Position numbers and translations under genes: made by a program
The notes under the pieces: generated by a model
The model's database searches: none
What the model saw: only the letters and a program-made list of their open reading frames with translations
Told to the model about the DNA's origin: nothing
Shown: positions 32,149-43,989 of the stretch, piece after piece
Layout of the letters: every line of letters begins with the position of its first letter
Numbering within the stretch: position 1 is the stretch's first letter
Source: Ophioceras dolichostomum
Taxonomy: Eukaryota > Ascomycota > Sordariomycetes > Magnaporthales > Ophioceraceae
Assembly (NCBI GenBank): GCA_003049485.1
Contig: PYST01000032.1
Coordinates: forward strand, 63,001-127,000
Direction of reading: 5' to 3'
Length of the DNA stretch: 64,000 nucleotides

Positions 32149-35100
32149 CTTGAACTAGAGGGCTGGCTCTTGTTCTGTTTCCTTCACGGTCTAGTAGCTC
32201 GCTTCACTTCTAATGCGCTTGGCTACCCAGGCTGGAAATCTCGACACCCACGTCCGCCACTAATAAATATAACAATGTCGAAGACTGGGGCAGGTTGAAC
32301 ATTGATCATCAATGCGTCTTCACCTCTATCATCTTATAGAGGGAAAAAAAGACTCTAGTTAGGAAGTGTTCGGGTGTCTCTTAACATCCCTGGAGTGCCG
32401 AGCCCAATCGCGTCATAGAGTTATGTTAGGGCCTCTCTCTATAGTGGACCGTTGCCGTGAACGAGCGCTTCGTCAGAACGCCGCTCGTAGGCACGTTATG
32501 TTTGTTTGTTTGTTTGCAACGAAACGGGCGGCGATAAAGCTGTCGGAGTCCGAGAATAAGCGACGTCGAGCGCTTAGTCTTGCCACTCAGATGTCGCTAT
32601 GAGGATGCTCTCGTCATAGACTTTCTATGGAATTCTTGGCTGTAGCGAGGCGGGGTGTGCGGTGCATGCACGTAGAGTGCGCTCTGGGTTGGGTGAGTGA
32701 GCATTTGAGGACTGAGGAGTTCCATTGCTCTTGTCAGGACGCTAAACACGCACTACCATCTCGAACGGGTCCGCCCTTGGACAGCACGGCTCGGACCCGG
32801 CCTAGCCGGCGTGCATTGAACTCGTGGCTCTTCAATTGACGTGCTCGAAAGGCCATAGTATGTAGAAAGCCCCCGAAATCCCAAATCCCAATTCGAAAGT
32901 CGGGTATCATCGCCGCCTTGCTTGGTGCGCCTACTCCTTGGATGGGTACAGAGTCCTGGTGCAACTGCCGCCGTTGATGAATGCTCAAGCCTATCCGGTT
33001 CGATGATCGACACACATGCCTCTGCTGCATAAACCCATCGTTTAGTTGTACACGCATGCTACGGAATGTTCGATGAGATCTCCCGGTCTCGAAAGTTCCT
33101 CAAGAGAATGAGAAATTGGCACAGCACAAGGAAACATGGGATGATGATGCACCGGCAAAAGCGAAGCGACTGCACCTCACTATTCCCGATCCCTCGAGTT
33201 TCCATATCTCGATGTGATCTCCCGGCTGCTGTCAAGCTGCATGCGCTCTTCTCCTCCGTCCGCCTCTGCGCTTGAAAGTCCCCCCACCGTTCCGTTCATG
33301 GCGAACATGTGTGTGAAAGACGAACGAACGCGAGGCGGCGTCTTGGCTGAATTACTCCGTATTGTACATATACTCCGTGAGGCGTAAAGTTTGTGGCTTC
33401 AGTCAGTCGGGCGGGATTTCAGTGAGATCCGCGACCAAAAATCTGAGGCGGTTTCATCGTGCCTAGACGGTGCGTTGTACTTGTGGGATCTCAAACGGCG
33501 TCAATTTCTTCCTCATTGCGTGTGCGAGACGACTGCCTTTGCCTGGGCTAGGCCTCTCCAGAGTTGTTTCCTTTTCCGTCGAGGGCCTACATCGATTCGG
33601 GCTTTGTGTTCCATAGAAGAAACGTCAGCCAGTTGTGGGGAGCCTTCACGGTGAGACTACGATAACACAGTTGAGGGGGATTTTTGAAGAATTGCCAGAT
33701 TACATCACAGCTGAGGCTGTTCAAGTATCACCGAAAAGGCTTGGTCGGAGGGACCTGGAGACAGGAGGCTTCCCACAATTTTGAGCCACCAGTTGACCAG
33801 TGCTTTTAAGCATACAATTTATCTAGCCCAGAAAGGGGAGCCGGACGTCCCAATGTTCCCTGTGCCGAGCGCTGCCATCTCTCACCTTAATTCTTCTAGG
33901 CGCTCTTGGCAATTTTCTTTGAGACGATGCTTGTGTTCTTGTCTTTTTTTTCAGCCTCTCTTGGTCTTGGTCAAAATCACGCCACGCCGAGCATGAAGAG
34001 CCTCAGGGACCTTCACCAGGTTCTGTCTTGGGCTTGTGTCAAGTCTTGTGCCTGTTCGCGCCGACGCAAAAGGATCGGGGACCGGGCAAAACGGCGCAGC
34101 GGGCTAGCGACAGAGTGTCGGGAGGGACATGGAAGGTGTGTGGGGCTCCACTGAAAGACCCCACGGTTCAAGGGTTGGGAGCCGCATGCGGAGAGAAAAA
34201 TGCAACCAGGGTTCAGGGTCCCCTTGGTTTGCCCAGATTCGCTAACACGCATCTCAAACAGATGGTGTCGGGGAAAAGTCTCACGAATCCGCCTTTTGAC
34301 TACCGCACAGTCTCCCTACCACTCTCCCGCCATTCTCGCGACTCCGTTGCCAGTTGGAAAACATGGCGCCTTCGACTATGCGCCACGCGGCCAGCTCTAA
34401 TGGCGTCCATTAGCAGCAGCATCAGCTGTTAGGCCGGCCATCGCTGCTGCTCCCGTCAGCTATCAGAACCTCGCTCATCTAGGATAGGGGGGATCGCGAG
34501 TTCTTTTGCTCACCACCAAGGGTACGTTTGTGATCCACCCCTGAGCTATTCTCTTGCGCATTGCATCGTGGAGAAGCTGGCCAGAAGGCCCCCTTCGTCC
34601 ACGACAAGGCCGGTAAAGCCACGCAGGCTGTGCTAAGAAAAGAAATGGCAATTTCAAAACTGAGTTCTACTGTTGTTAGGGCATTGATCGATGGAAGCGT
34701 TTGGAGGTTTTGGCACAGAAACTCCCCCCTAGCAAAAGACAAGGTCTTCATGATCCACCCGCGACCGCGACTTGGAAAACAAGGGGGGCTAAACACAACG
34801 GTGCAATAGGATAGGGCACGAAAAAAAATATGAAGTTGAAACGGCCTCGTGGCTTGCTCTTTCGCTCGACCCCCCATAATGTCTCCATGGTGGACACACT
34901 CCCTCCTCCCTCGTGGTCCCATTCGTTTCTCCTTTCCTCACCTCACGTCCCAGTTCCATCTCAAGTTTCCCTTCCGCTCCTTTCCTTTCCCCTCCTAGAC
35001 GAGGTTGCCTATTCTTTTCTTCCTGCCTCAACCCTGCGTTGACAGCTTCACTCCTTGACCGGCACTGTTCGTTTCCCTTTCGCTTCTTCGGTGCGTGTGT

Positions 35101-35709
35101 GTTTACGCTTAGACTTTTTGGTGGTGTGTTTTTTTTCTTCTCAGTGTGTCTGCGTTCGTTCTCTTCGTTGTTCTCATCTCATCTTCTGCCTCTCTCTTGC
35201 CGGATTCCCGAGTTGCTTGCTGAGTGTAGACAAGAATCCCGGGATACATACCTCCCGGTCCACACTCACTTAGTCGTTTGTTTGCGTCCCGGACGAAGAA
35301 CTTCCTTAAGCACCATCCCGGCTTGGACTTCCCCGGCGGACCACGGGCTCTGCGGGTTCCCATAATCCTCTATTCTTTTCTCTTTATCGATCTCGGACCC
35401 TCTTCGCTGGGTGTTCTGTCATCGCAAACCTGAAAGGAGAGGGAAAAAAAGAGGAAAGAAGAGGATATTTCCGCGGAACGACGACTGCACTTTCGTTACT
35501 CAGGTTCGACGACGACGACGACAGCGAAGACGACGACGAGGGAGGAGGAACGAAACCCACGACTACGCTTGGGTTGATCCCGCGTACGAACACCACAAGA
35601 CGGCTGGACTGTTGAGACGCTCCTTTCAACACACCACTTTCTTTTCTCTTCGCTAGATGCGGTAATATTCCGGTCACGGAGAGACCTCGCCTTATCAACC
35701 CTTCTCACG
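32149..35709. other. Long gene-free region
   Basis: 3.56 kb, the largest stretch without a recognisable gene. The ORFs are short, unsupported by codon pattern or splice continuity, and resemble no family I know. Local features are (TGTT)n near 32503-32518, a strongly pyrimidine-rich plus strand from ~34900 to 35400, and a (GAC)n stretch near 35506-35536. The last ~800 bases look like the promoter and long leader of the secreted-protein gene. No tRNA or 5S RNA was seen by eye. Confidence 0.45.
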
Positions 35710-37044
35710 ATGAGGCTCTCCGCAAAACACCTTTTGCTTTTGGCGGGCACCGCGTCCCTCATTCAGGTAAGCTGGGCCGCTGAATCGAGTTGGACGGTTA
35801 GACCAGGAGGACGATGAGGAGGCGGTTGAGAATGGATAGAGTCTTGTTGCAGCATACTCACACACCATTGGGCGGTACCGACAGGCTGCGGCGATCGAAC
35901 CAGTAGGACACCGGCACAAGAGGAATCTGATTTCGTCGATTCTCAACCTGTTGAATGGCGGCGGAGGGGCTTCGGTGCAGACGTTAACCTTGGGCAACAA
36001 CAACAATGCGGCCGCCAGCACCAGCACGCACACGGTGACAGTGACACAAGCAGCCGGCGGCGGCGCCGAGACTCCAGCTGCTGGTGTCGGGTCAGGGACT
36101 AGTGCTGAAGTTGGTGCTGGTGCTAGTGCTAGTGCCGGGGCGGGTGCTGCTTCGTCTGCCGCTCCTCTGGCTTCTCTTCCCGTGGCGTCTGCTCCCGCTC
36201 TGTCTACTTCGGCGGAGTCGACTCCCCTGGCATCTCTCGCTACGTCATCTGTCGCCACGTCCGCGGCCGCCACGTTGGCGTCCCCCGTCAACAACCCTGC
36301 GAGCGTTGCCCCGGCTGGCTCCTCCTCGGCTGCGAAGCCTGCCGCAGCTGCTCCTTCCCCCAACGCCGACGGCAACGGCGTCGGCGTGACGACCGTGCCG
36401 GTTCCCGAGGTGCTCAGGTCGAAGACGAAGTCAGGCGCCCCCGCCGTTGCCACCCCGGCGGCGTCGGCGTCGTCTCTCCCGGCCATCGTCCCGGCGCCCA
36501 ACGCCCCCATATCGTCGGCCATCGCCTCGAGTCCCGCAGTCGCCAGCCCCGACGTTCAGGCGAGCTCCACGCTCCCTACCGAGGTTCCAGGTATGAATGA
36601 CTGACTCTTCACCAATCTCCCGCTTCTTCTTCATATTCTTCAAATCCCGCCCACACTTAGAGGAAACGTGTGTACCTAACTAACATCACAACACAACCAG
36701 CCCTGACGCCCCTCCCGCAAGTCTCAGCCCCGTCAGCAAACCTGCCCGCGACCTCGCTCGCCGCGCTCCCGTCCCCGGTGGCGAGCAGGCCCTCGGCCCC
36801 CGCGGCGCTCGCCCCGCTCCCCAGCGCGGCGACGTCCCTGAACCTGGGCGGCGTGGCGGCGTCGACCCTCTCCGCCACCGTGGCCGCCGGCGCCGGCGCC
36901 ACGGCCCTCCCCGCCTCTGCTGCGCAGCCCGAGACGACGCCCGCGCCCGAGGTCGGCAACGCCGCGCAGCCGAACATCAACCTCAGCGGCCTGTCGCTTA
37001 ACTCGATCCTGACGCTCGGGGCTCTGGGGTCGCCGCGCCGGTAG
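35710..37044 (+). CDS. Secreted Ala/Ser/Pro-rich protein with Kex2-type site, function unknown
   Basis: Exons are 35710-35766, 35885-36590 and 36701-37044 (368 aa), joined in phases 0 and 1. The first exon encodes a signal peptide (MRLSAKHLLLLAGTASLIQ), and cleavage is expected in the following AAA. About 13 residues into the mature part is HRHKR followed by NLISS, a good Kex2 (KR) processing site. It is followed by a short hydrophobic helix (ILNLLN) and a Gly/Asn stretch. The remaining ~290 residues are Ala, Ser, Pro, Thr and Val, with no Cys and few charges, like an O-mannosylated surface protein. The C-terminus has a second Leu/Asn-rich hydrophobic patch (NINLSGLSLNSILTLGALG) and ends SPRR. 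I see no GPI signal or catalytic domain. Dibasic sites do not recur, so it does not resemble a multi-copy peptide precursor. Confidence 0.78.
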
Positions 37045-37701
37045 TAGGGGGTTTTGGCTGATTTGGGGTGTGGCATTTTTATTCTCTGTGGGATTTGGAC
37101 TTCTTTGGATGGAATACTTTTGTTTTGGTTGGTAGAGTGATGGTTGGGGGGTTAGTTGGTTCACATGCATGGTGGTGGCATGGTCAAGGACACCCGAGGA
37201 TTATCAGCTAAGAAGGCAGAAATACCCGCCAATTAATTGGTTCTCCGTCTTGGTCTCGGGTGTTTATTCATATCTTGTGGTATTCTTTGCTTTCTACCTT
37301 TCTGGTTTCTCTTCTCTCTCTATTCGGTTTCTTTCCCTTCTACTGTGGGTGACACTTCATTGTGCATTTGCCCAGAGGTGTGTGTGCGTGTTGTGATGTG
37401 TGTGTGTGCCTTGGCACGTTCGTCGTGAATGTCTGGGGCGCTTGTACATACCTAGATAAATCTTCAGCTTCTAGACGCTGATTCACGTGCGGAAGGACAA
37501 AAATAAAAACGAGCAAGTCTCGGAAAGAAGAAACATGAGGTGATATTGGAAATGTTGGCCGGCTATGTGCTTGTGTAAGAGGGGGTATATCTCGCATCGC
37601 CAAAAGAGCTACAATATGCCATGCTTCCTATGAACGCCACGTCCAGATGAGCTGTTTTACAACAAATGAGTCCTTTTGCTTGACTTTCTTTTATCAGGAC
37701 A
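37045..37701. other. Convergent intergenic region
   Basis: 3' flanks of the secreted-protein gene and rpp1. A GT-rich stretch (TGTGTGTGTG) lies near 37395-37410. No gene. Confidence 0.5.
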
Positions 37702-38811
37702 TCATGGCGCCGTATCGGCCGAATTGGCCATGGCAGCAGCCCGCCGTTGTTTCTTGGCTTGCCGCCGACTGATCTTCTGTGGTGGCTCGTCGGCAGAGTC
37801 GTCGGCACCAGCCTGCTCACCATTTTTCCTTTTGCCACCAGATAGTACCTTTTGGTCGTCTTTTAGCCCTTGCATCGCCTTCTGCCCCTGCTTGACCTGA
37901 CCTGGTGGCGGCTGTGGAGCTGGTCCCTTGCCCTTCTTCTGCGCTGCACCTTTCTGGTTCTGCTGTTGATGCTGCTGGGCGTGCTGGGCGCGCTGGGGCT
38001 TTCCCTTGACGGGTGCTCCAGGCTTGGGCGCTGCCAGCTGCACGATGTCGACGACGCCTCGGAAAGCGGAGCGCTTGATTCCCTCGTTGACGACAGCCCC
38101 GCGCGGGTTGCCCGACATGGCATCGAGGCCCCTCTCCGGGCTCAGGCCCCACACCGAAAGCAGGTTGATGACGTCGGCCGGGGCGCGCAACAGGGACGGC
38201 GACCCTGCCGCAGCCGCGCCACTACTCACAATAATGCCGCGGCCCTTGGTGGCCCGCAGTAGGGCGACGAGGTTCGCGACGAAGAGGGCGCGGGCGCGGG
38301 TGTTGGCACCGTCTCGGGCCGAGGCGCCGACGAACTGCGCGTAGCACACCTCGAAGCGGACTCCCCGGCGTACGGCGGCCATGACACTCTTGGGCCGGAA
38401 GTGGTAGCCCATGGGCGAGGCGAGGTCGAGCGAGATGATGCTCGGCTCTGTGAGCGAGACGCAGGCGTGGTTGAAAGAGGCTTCGGTCAGGGGCCGCACG
38501 GCGAGGATGTCGAAGGCCGCGGCGACGGCGTCGAGTCGGTGGTTGTCGCGCGGATCGCTCATGGCTACAGTTGCGCGGCGGAGTGTCGTCGGTAGTCGTG
38601 TGCGGGGCGCTGTCGACGTCGCTGTTGAGGTTGAAGATGGGGCGGGGAGCAACGGTATAGGGTTGTTTATGGGCGACGGGATGGGCAGCTTGCTGATCGC
38701 GTGGTTGAGCCCGACGACGTCATATCCCAGCATAGCGGCCTGCCGCAGCATGCTGTCGAGATCTTCCGGCCGTGTGGACGACGTCCACCCAACGTTGAGG
38801 TCGTAGAGCAT
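37702..38811 (-). CDS. rpp1: RNase P/MRP subunit Rpp1 (p30)
   Basis: Protein subunit shared by RNase P (pre-tRNA 5' maturation) and RNase MRP (rRNA processing), with a PHP-like TIM barrel. Single exon, 369 aa. The start at 38811 gives the family N-terminus MLYDLNV. The frame is open further upstream but contains no ATG. Recognisable blocks are MLRQAAMLGYDVVGLNH, DILAVRPLTEASFNHAC, IISLDLASPMGYHFRPKSV, AAVRRGVRFEVCYAQF, GIIVSSGA and DVINLLSVWGLSPERGLDAMSGNPR. The last ~110 residues are a Lys/Gln/Pro-rich tail with likely nuclear localisation signals (GGKRKN, SRRQAKKQRR) that goes beyond the core domain. Confidence 0.93.
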   Translation of the reverse strand: MLYDLNVGWTSSTRPEDLDSMLRQAAMLGYDVVGLNHAISKLPIPSPINNPIPLLPAPSSTSTATSTAPRTRLPTTLRRATVAMSDPRDNHRLDAVAAAFDILAVRPLTEASFNHACVSLTEPSIISLDLASPMGYHFRPKSVMAAVRRGVRFEVCYAQFVGASARDGANTRARALFVANLVALLRATKGRGIIVSSGAAAAGSPSLLRAPADVINLLSVWGLSPERGLDAMSGNPRGAVVNEGIKRSAFRGVVDIVQLAAPKPGAPVKGKPQRAQHAQQHQQQNQKGAAQKKGKGPAPQPPPGQVKQGQKAMQGLKDDQKVLSGGKRKNGEQAGADDSADEPPQKISRRQAKKQRRAAAMANSADTAP

Positions 38812-39689
38812 GATTGTGCTGGCTTGCTCCTCTGTCGCTAAGAACTCTAGGCCGTCCTGGGGGGAAATGGTAATGACCACTGTCCCTTCCCGATGCTCAA
38901 GAAGAGAGCAGATCTTTGATACCTTCGAATAATCTCGTGGCCACCAGCTATGGAGTTCCACAGGGGTGATAACGACCACCTAAAAGAGCTGCTTTCTCGG
39001 TGATTTCAGACAGACAGCTTGCGATATCTGGTGTTGGTTATCGCGTCTTACGACTTCGGTGACGTGTAGTCGCGTTTTCTCACTTTTTTTTCTTTCAGCT
39101 TGGTGGGGGAGTTTTTGGAGCTATCGGGGTCCAACCTGCAGGTGATGTGACATGAGGCAAGCGGCCCCGATCAGCTCCCGTCCGGCACCCGCTTCCAGGT
39201 TGCCACCAAAATCCCAGGGATCTTGGCGCCAAATTTTAGTGGCTTGCAGCAGCGCACGGCACAGCGCATAGCCACACAGAACCACGCAACCCTGACCGTT
39301 GAGCCCCGCGCAGACTGGGAAGCGACGCCTCTGACGGAATGGACGGAGAACAAAGTCGTACCGACAGTTCTGGACCAAGCCTTTATTACCATATTAACTC
39401 GTCATCAGTGGTATTCTTCCTACCACTAAGCAAGCCATTTGTCCCGAACTTCTTGCTGTCACCCTCGCTGATTTATCCTGTAGGGTTACGAGTACCGCTC
39501 GATCTTTTCATCCATTTTATCTCGAGAACAGCGTGGAACGAATCGAATTCGGTGTTGTTGCGCTCCGACTTACATCGGTTGTCGTCCGATCGATCAATCA
39601 AAATCGACGCTGCTTCCTCAGCGGAGCCGCGCAAGACTGCCTAACCACCAAGCAGCTGTGCGACATCAACAACAACATCAGCAGACATA
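38812..39689. other. Divergent promoter region between rpp1 and the zinc-ribbon gene
   Basis: About 880 bases holding both 5' flanks. It contains a CA-rich leader (ATCAACAACAACATCAGC) just before the ATG at 39690. No gene or repeat otherwise. Confidence 0.5.
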
Positions 39690-40167
39690 ATGTGTTTTGT
39701 CTTCACCTGTGGAGAGACCTCCTTCCGCAAGGAGGTAGAAGGCTACGAGGGCGTGGTCTGCCAATGTCACAACTGTGGTAACACTGCCGCCCACGTTATC
39801 AAGACGAACCCTTGGTTCACCTTTTGCTTCATCGTAAGTTCAAAGTCCCCTTTCATAACCATCCTCCTTGGGCACCTAGGTAGTTGGACAGACCGCTGGA
39901 CCAAGTCGACTGACCTGCTCTATTCACTCTTTCTGTCTGTAGCCCGTAATACCGCTTTCCATGAAAGGCTATACCGACGTCGTCTGTACCATCTGCAACT
40001 TCGCGCAGCCGCTCGAGAACAGGCCGGATGTCCTGTCAAGGAAAGGCATGGGAGGCCAAGGGGTCCCGTTACAGCAGCAATACGGCCCGCCACAAGGCTG
40101 GAATGGCCCTCAGCACTACAACGGCCCGTCTCCACCGCCAGGGAATCAACCTATGAGGTACGGGTGA
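39690..40167 (+). CDS. Small zinc-ribbon protein with Pro/Gln/Gly-rich tail, function unknown
   Basis: Exons are 39690-39833 and 39943-40167 (122 aa), joined in phase 0 across a 109-base intron. Two knuckles are visible, CQCHNC (residues 24-29) and CTIC (63-66), which together fit a treble-clef or zinc-ribbon of the type found in small ascomycete proteins. The linker contains NPWFTFCFIPVIPLS, a conserved-looking hydrophobic turn. The tail (QQQYGPPQGWNGPQHYNG) is disordered. I cannot state a function. Nucleic-acid or protein binding is only a guess. Confidence 0.82.
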
Positions 40168-40749
40168 TTGAACGGGTAGAGGGGTCCGGGGCCATGGCCG
40201 TGGTGAGGACTTGCGAGCTGGGATACGAGAGGTGGCGATGTGGTCACAAGGCCATCCTGAGTCTGAGCTTAGGCATCAGAACAGGCGAAGGGCAGGCAAG
40301 CAGGCAGGTGGAATTTTGTTTTGGGTTGGTTTTTTCACAGGTCGTTTTGCTCTCCTTTTCTAGATATCCATAGTGCCAGCCTGTATGACTTATGGTATAT
40401 AGTTTGTCCCAACCGACAGGATGGAAGGGTAGTGTCGTGGCTTTCTCGTTGCAGGTCCTAGCTCACCCTGCCTATGAATACGTTTTTACCAATGCAAGAA
40501 TCGCCGTATCCAGGAAATCCCAGGTGCGTCTTCCAATCGACTTTGCCATTCCGAGCATCATCTTGGTTTCCAACAGGTGCTGTTCGAGCTTCCTAGAAAA
40601 TCAACTTTCTCCGGCGTCTTCTGTAGCGTTGCGGAAATGTTCCATGCAGCAAACCACCTTACAGAAATGGGAGTCATATAACTCCAACGCTAAATGCAAA
40701 AGCCAAGAACAGTAAAGAAATAGGACAAGAGCAAATATACCAGGATGGA
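40168..40749. other. Convergent intergenic region
   Basis: 3' flanks of the zinc-ribbon and RMD1-like genes. No gene, RNA or repeat seen. Confidence 0.5.
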
Positions 40750-42928
40750 TCAGACGCCAGCAAAGGTGCGTCCCACGTACTCTGAACCACAGACAGCCGC
40801 CCTTTGCGGTTCATCCAAGGCCCGGCCCCACGCGCGGAGGTCATCGAGTGACACATTGGCGCGTGCCATCGATTTCAAGACCTCTGCGCGCAGATCCGGG
40901 CGAGCTTCCTCCTCGCTCCCACTACTACCGCTAGCATCGGCATCGGCAACCGCCCCGGGCAGAGGGGCCGCGCCGTTCTTCCCCTTTTCTTTCTCCAGGA
41001 TGCCGAAACGGAGGGTCACTTCGGTCACGGTGACGAGGATGCTGACGATGATCAGGATGATGATGATCCACGTTATGGCGCTCATCTTGGCGTCCGCGAC
41101 CGAGTCCGAGAGAATCTCGGCGAGGTCCAAAAAGACACGGCACCGCTCGTTCAGCACCTTGATGCGCTGGTCGATCTCGAGATACTCACGGATGGCGACG
41201 TATAACGGGTGCAGCGTCGGCTCCGAGTCCCAGAAGAAGTTTGGAACATCGAGGATGTTGGATGCTAGCAGAGGTGAAATGGCGGTTAGCAACAAGATGC
41301 CGAAAATATAAGCAAACATGATAGTCCGTCCCTTCAGCCCGTGACTCACATAGATTGATGTCGACGCGACTCTTGAATAGTCTCCCCAAGATCTTGACGA
41401 TTTCACTGCGCGTCATGGCCAGCTCCCCGGTAAGGGCCAGCTGCTTGGGCACATGTTGCGCATCTAGCATGGTCTCGGACATCTTCTCTTCGAAGAAGCA
41501 GAGCTTGGTGCTCTGGGCGATGGCGTGGCTGATGGTGAGCTTGACCATGTGGTCGGAGCGCGGTAGTAGTGTGATCATGTCGTTGAAGACGCGAGGCCGC
41601 TTCGCGTCGGCGCTGTACTCGAAGTGGAACTCCTCCGTCTCGAAGTCGTCCTGGTCGAGCGGCCGCGTGAGCAGCGATGTGCCAGTTTCGCTCTCCGAGA
41701 AGGTCAGATCCGCCAAGATGTCCTTCTCCTGGTGCTCCGAGAAGTTCCAGAAGACGACCACCCCGTACGAGAACACGAACATCTCGGCAAAGTTCTTGAC
41801 CTCGGCAACTAGCCTGTCGACCGGAGTGACGCCTGCTGCAGCGCCTCCGGCTGCGGGCTCATCTCCGCCGCCGCTGCCGTTCATGGCACCGCCAACGTCA
41901 CCGTCGACCCCTTCGCCCAGACTATGGTGGAGACCCGAGACAGAGGCGGCGTCCTGCGGGAGACCAGGGGTGTTATTGACGCTCCCGTCTAGAACCGGCG
42001 TGTACTCATCAAAGTACCCAATGTGCTCGTCTCGGCGTTCGCTCCGCTCGATTGCTAGATCCAGCACGGTCTTCCCCGTCCCTGGTGTCTTCAGTATGGG
42101 CCGACTGCGCACTCGGTAGCCGTCAATGCCAGGCAGCAGTGGCAGGTGGAAGACGGCATAAAGACAGTCGTCGTACAATTTAGTCTTCGCGCCATGCTTG
42201 GAGCGAAGGAAATCGGCCGTCGGCTTCATCTTGTACGCTTGCGCTGTGCAGTATGCCGTTAACCTCGACACTCGCGCGCCGCGCTGTACTTTCGGCAGCC
42301 TTTCGGCCACGCTCTTGCCACGTACACCGCCGCGCTTGCGCAGCACGTCAAGCTCTTCGTCCCGAAGAGGTCGCTCGTCGTCCTCAAGCTCCTGATGCAG
42401 CGCTGCAGCCGCAGCCGCCGCCTTCCGGAGCCTCTCTTCCTCGTCGCCCTCCTCGTCCTCGTCGCTTCCGCCCTTGCCGGCTTCTGGCAGCAGTACGAGC
42501 TTCTCGCTGATCTTGGTCGTCCGAGAGGGTACGTTCTGCTGGCCGGTCCTCACGCTGGCAAGCGTCGGCAGCCCGCCATGACTGCCCCTGCGAGCACCTG
42601 GGCCTGGCCGAAGCTGTGATGACGAGCCTTGAATAGGCGTCGTACCAGGAAGAACGCGCGGCTGCCCCGACGGGATCTCGGACGCGTACTGTAGGACGTT
42701 GTCGACCGAGATGAATCGCATGCCAGAGTTCTGCCCAGGGCGTCCTGGAGTCCCACGATTAGGGGGACGGTCGCGGGAGTCGGTGACCTAGGCCGGTTAG
42801 TTCGTTAAAGCAATTAGTTTCAACGTATCCCACCCAAATTGACTCTGTGGCCGTCATGTACGAGAGATCTACTTGACGAGAGTTGAAGTATAAGAGCATA
42901 CCAAGACTGATGGCCCACGTTTCGACAT
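40750..42928 (-). CDS. RMD1/Sif2-like DUF155 protein
   Basis: Family of yeast Rmd1/Rmd8 and fission yeast Sif2 (Sad1-interacting factor), membrane-anchored proteins of poorly known function. Exons on the minus strand are 42928-42902 (9 codons), 42787-41350 and 41264-40750 (659 aa). The N-terminal ~170 residues are disordered and acidic/Ala-rich. The DUF155 domain begins at RLTAYCTAQAYKMKPTADFL and includes VKNFAEMFVFSYGVVVFWNFS, a ~45-residue Gly/Ala-rich insertion before it, DMITLLPRSDHMVKLTISHAI, and VDINLSSNILDVPNFFWDSE, which is restored exactly by splicing the last intron. A C-terminal membrane span (ITWIIIILIIVSILVTVTEV) precedes an acidic tail. The 27-base first exon is inferred from the donor and the in-phase acceptor; its start is the only ATG found in phase. 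Confidence 0.9.
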
Positions 42929-43989
42929 TTTGTCCTATAGAGTGAAATCGCGCTAAATACTCCTGCCGGTTGGACGACGCACTCTTCTCCCAGGTTTGTC
43001 AAAGACTTCTCGCTCTACGGAGCCATTGACCGACGGTCGGCAAAGACGGCGCGGGTTCTGGTCCCACAGCGGCGGCTCGGGTCCTAGATCGCACTCGAGT
43101 CTCACACACGGTGGAGGGATGGACCGATCATGCGGGCTAGGTCTCGGACGTGGGTATATCGCGTGGTAAATTCGGCGGATCGATGAGAGCAGCACAACTG
43201 ATCAGACTGGTCATTGGCGGGGATCGCGGACTGCTGGCGGCCCGTTGTCGCTGTGGAGAGGGCAACCCTTGAAGGCGGTGCTCACGGTTGATGTTATACG
43301 TTTTAAGGTCGAGAGGTTTGCGTCTGTGGCGCCGTGCCACCAGAAAGCTCCCCACAGTTGGTGAACTAACCCCTGTTGCAGAACTGTAATCCGCCGACTC
43401 CGCACATCCATACGTCATCAACTCCATCGCATCCCGGCAGCCGTCTTCCGCATCCCATTGGAGCTCCTGTATACCTAGAAGTGCAGCTTGGGTCGCAAGC
43501 AAATCGCAAACACAGATGCACTTTCCCCCGAAGGACTCGTTGTGAATCAGCAACAGAGAGCTAGCTTATAGGTATGAGTAGGCGGCTGCGCTCCCTAGGG
43601 AGGGACCCAGAGGTTCCGTCAATGCGACCCGATTACTCTCGGCGCACATTGAAACCAGCTCATGTGGTCAACAGGAGAGAGGTGGAAGCATGTGGACGCA
43701 CCATTCGTACGATGAACACCAGACAGTTTGCGTATTCTGCAGCAAAGCGACTTCAGTGCTCTGTATTTATATACAGCGAAAGCGACTCCCCTTACTTATC
43801 AAAGTGACAAGCCTGTCAACTCCCAACGCTAAGCTGATTGATTCCCTCCCGAATACCGGACGGGAGAAGAAAAATATTCCACACATGACAAAGGAAACCA
43901 ATCCAAAACATAGGGACTACACTCAACGCCTTACACTCAACGCCTGCCCGGTACAGTATATACATAAGATGTCCACACAAAACTGGCAT
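42929..43989. other. Intergenic region between the RMD1-like gene and the copper ATPase gene
   Basis: About 1.06 kb. A 138-codon minus-strand frame (43137-43553) has no recognisable domain and I do not call it a gene. Nothing else seen. Confidence 0.45.

Noticed and set aside
34479..35365. 147- and 150-codon frames in the long gene-free region
   Set aside because: They arise from pyrimidine-rich or low-information sequence on opposite strands, with no recognisable motif.
37863..38979. N-terminally extended Rpp1 frame up to 38979
   Set aside because: There is no in-frame ATG before 38811, and family members start at the MxYDLN block.
43137..43553. 138-codon minus-strand frame upstream of the RMD1-like gene
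   Set aside because: No domain, no compositional support, and no neighbouring exon; most likely chance in a promoter region.
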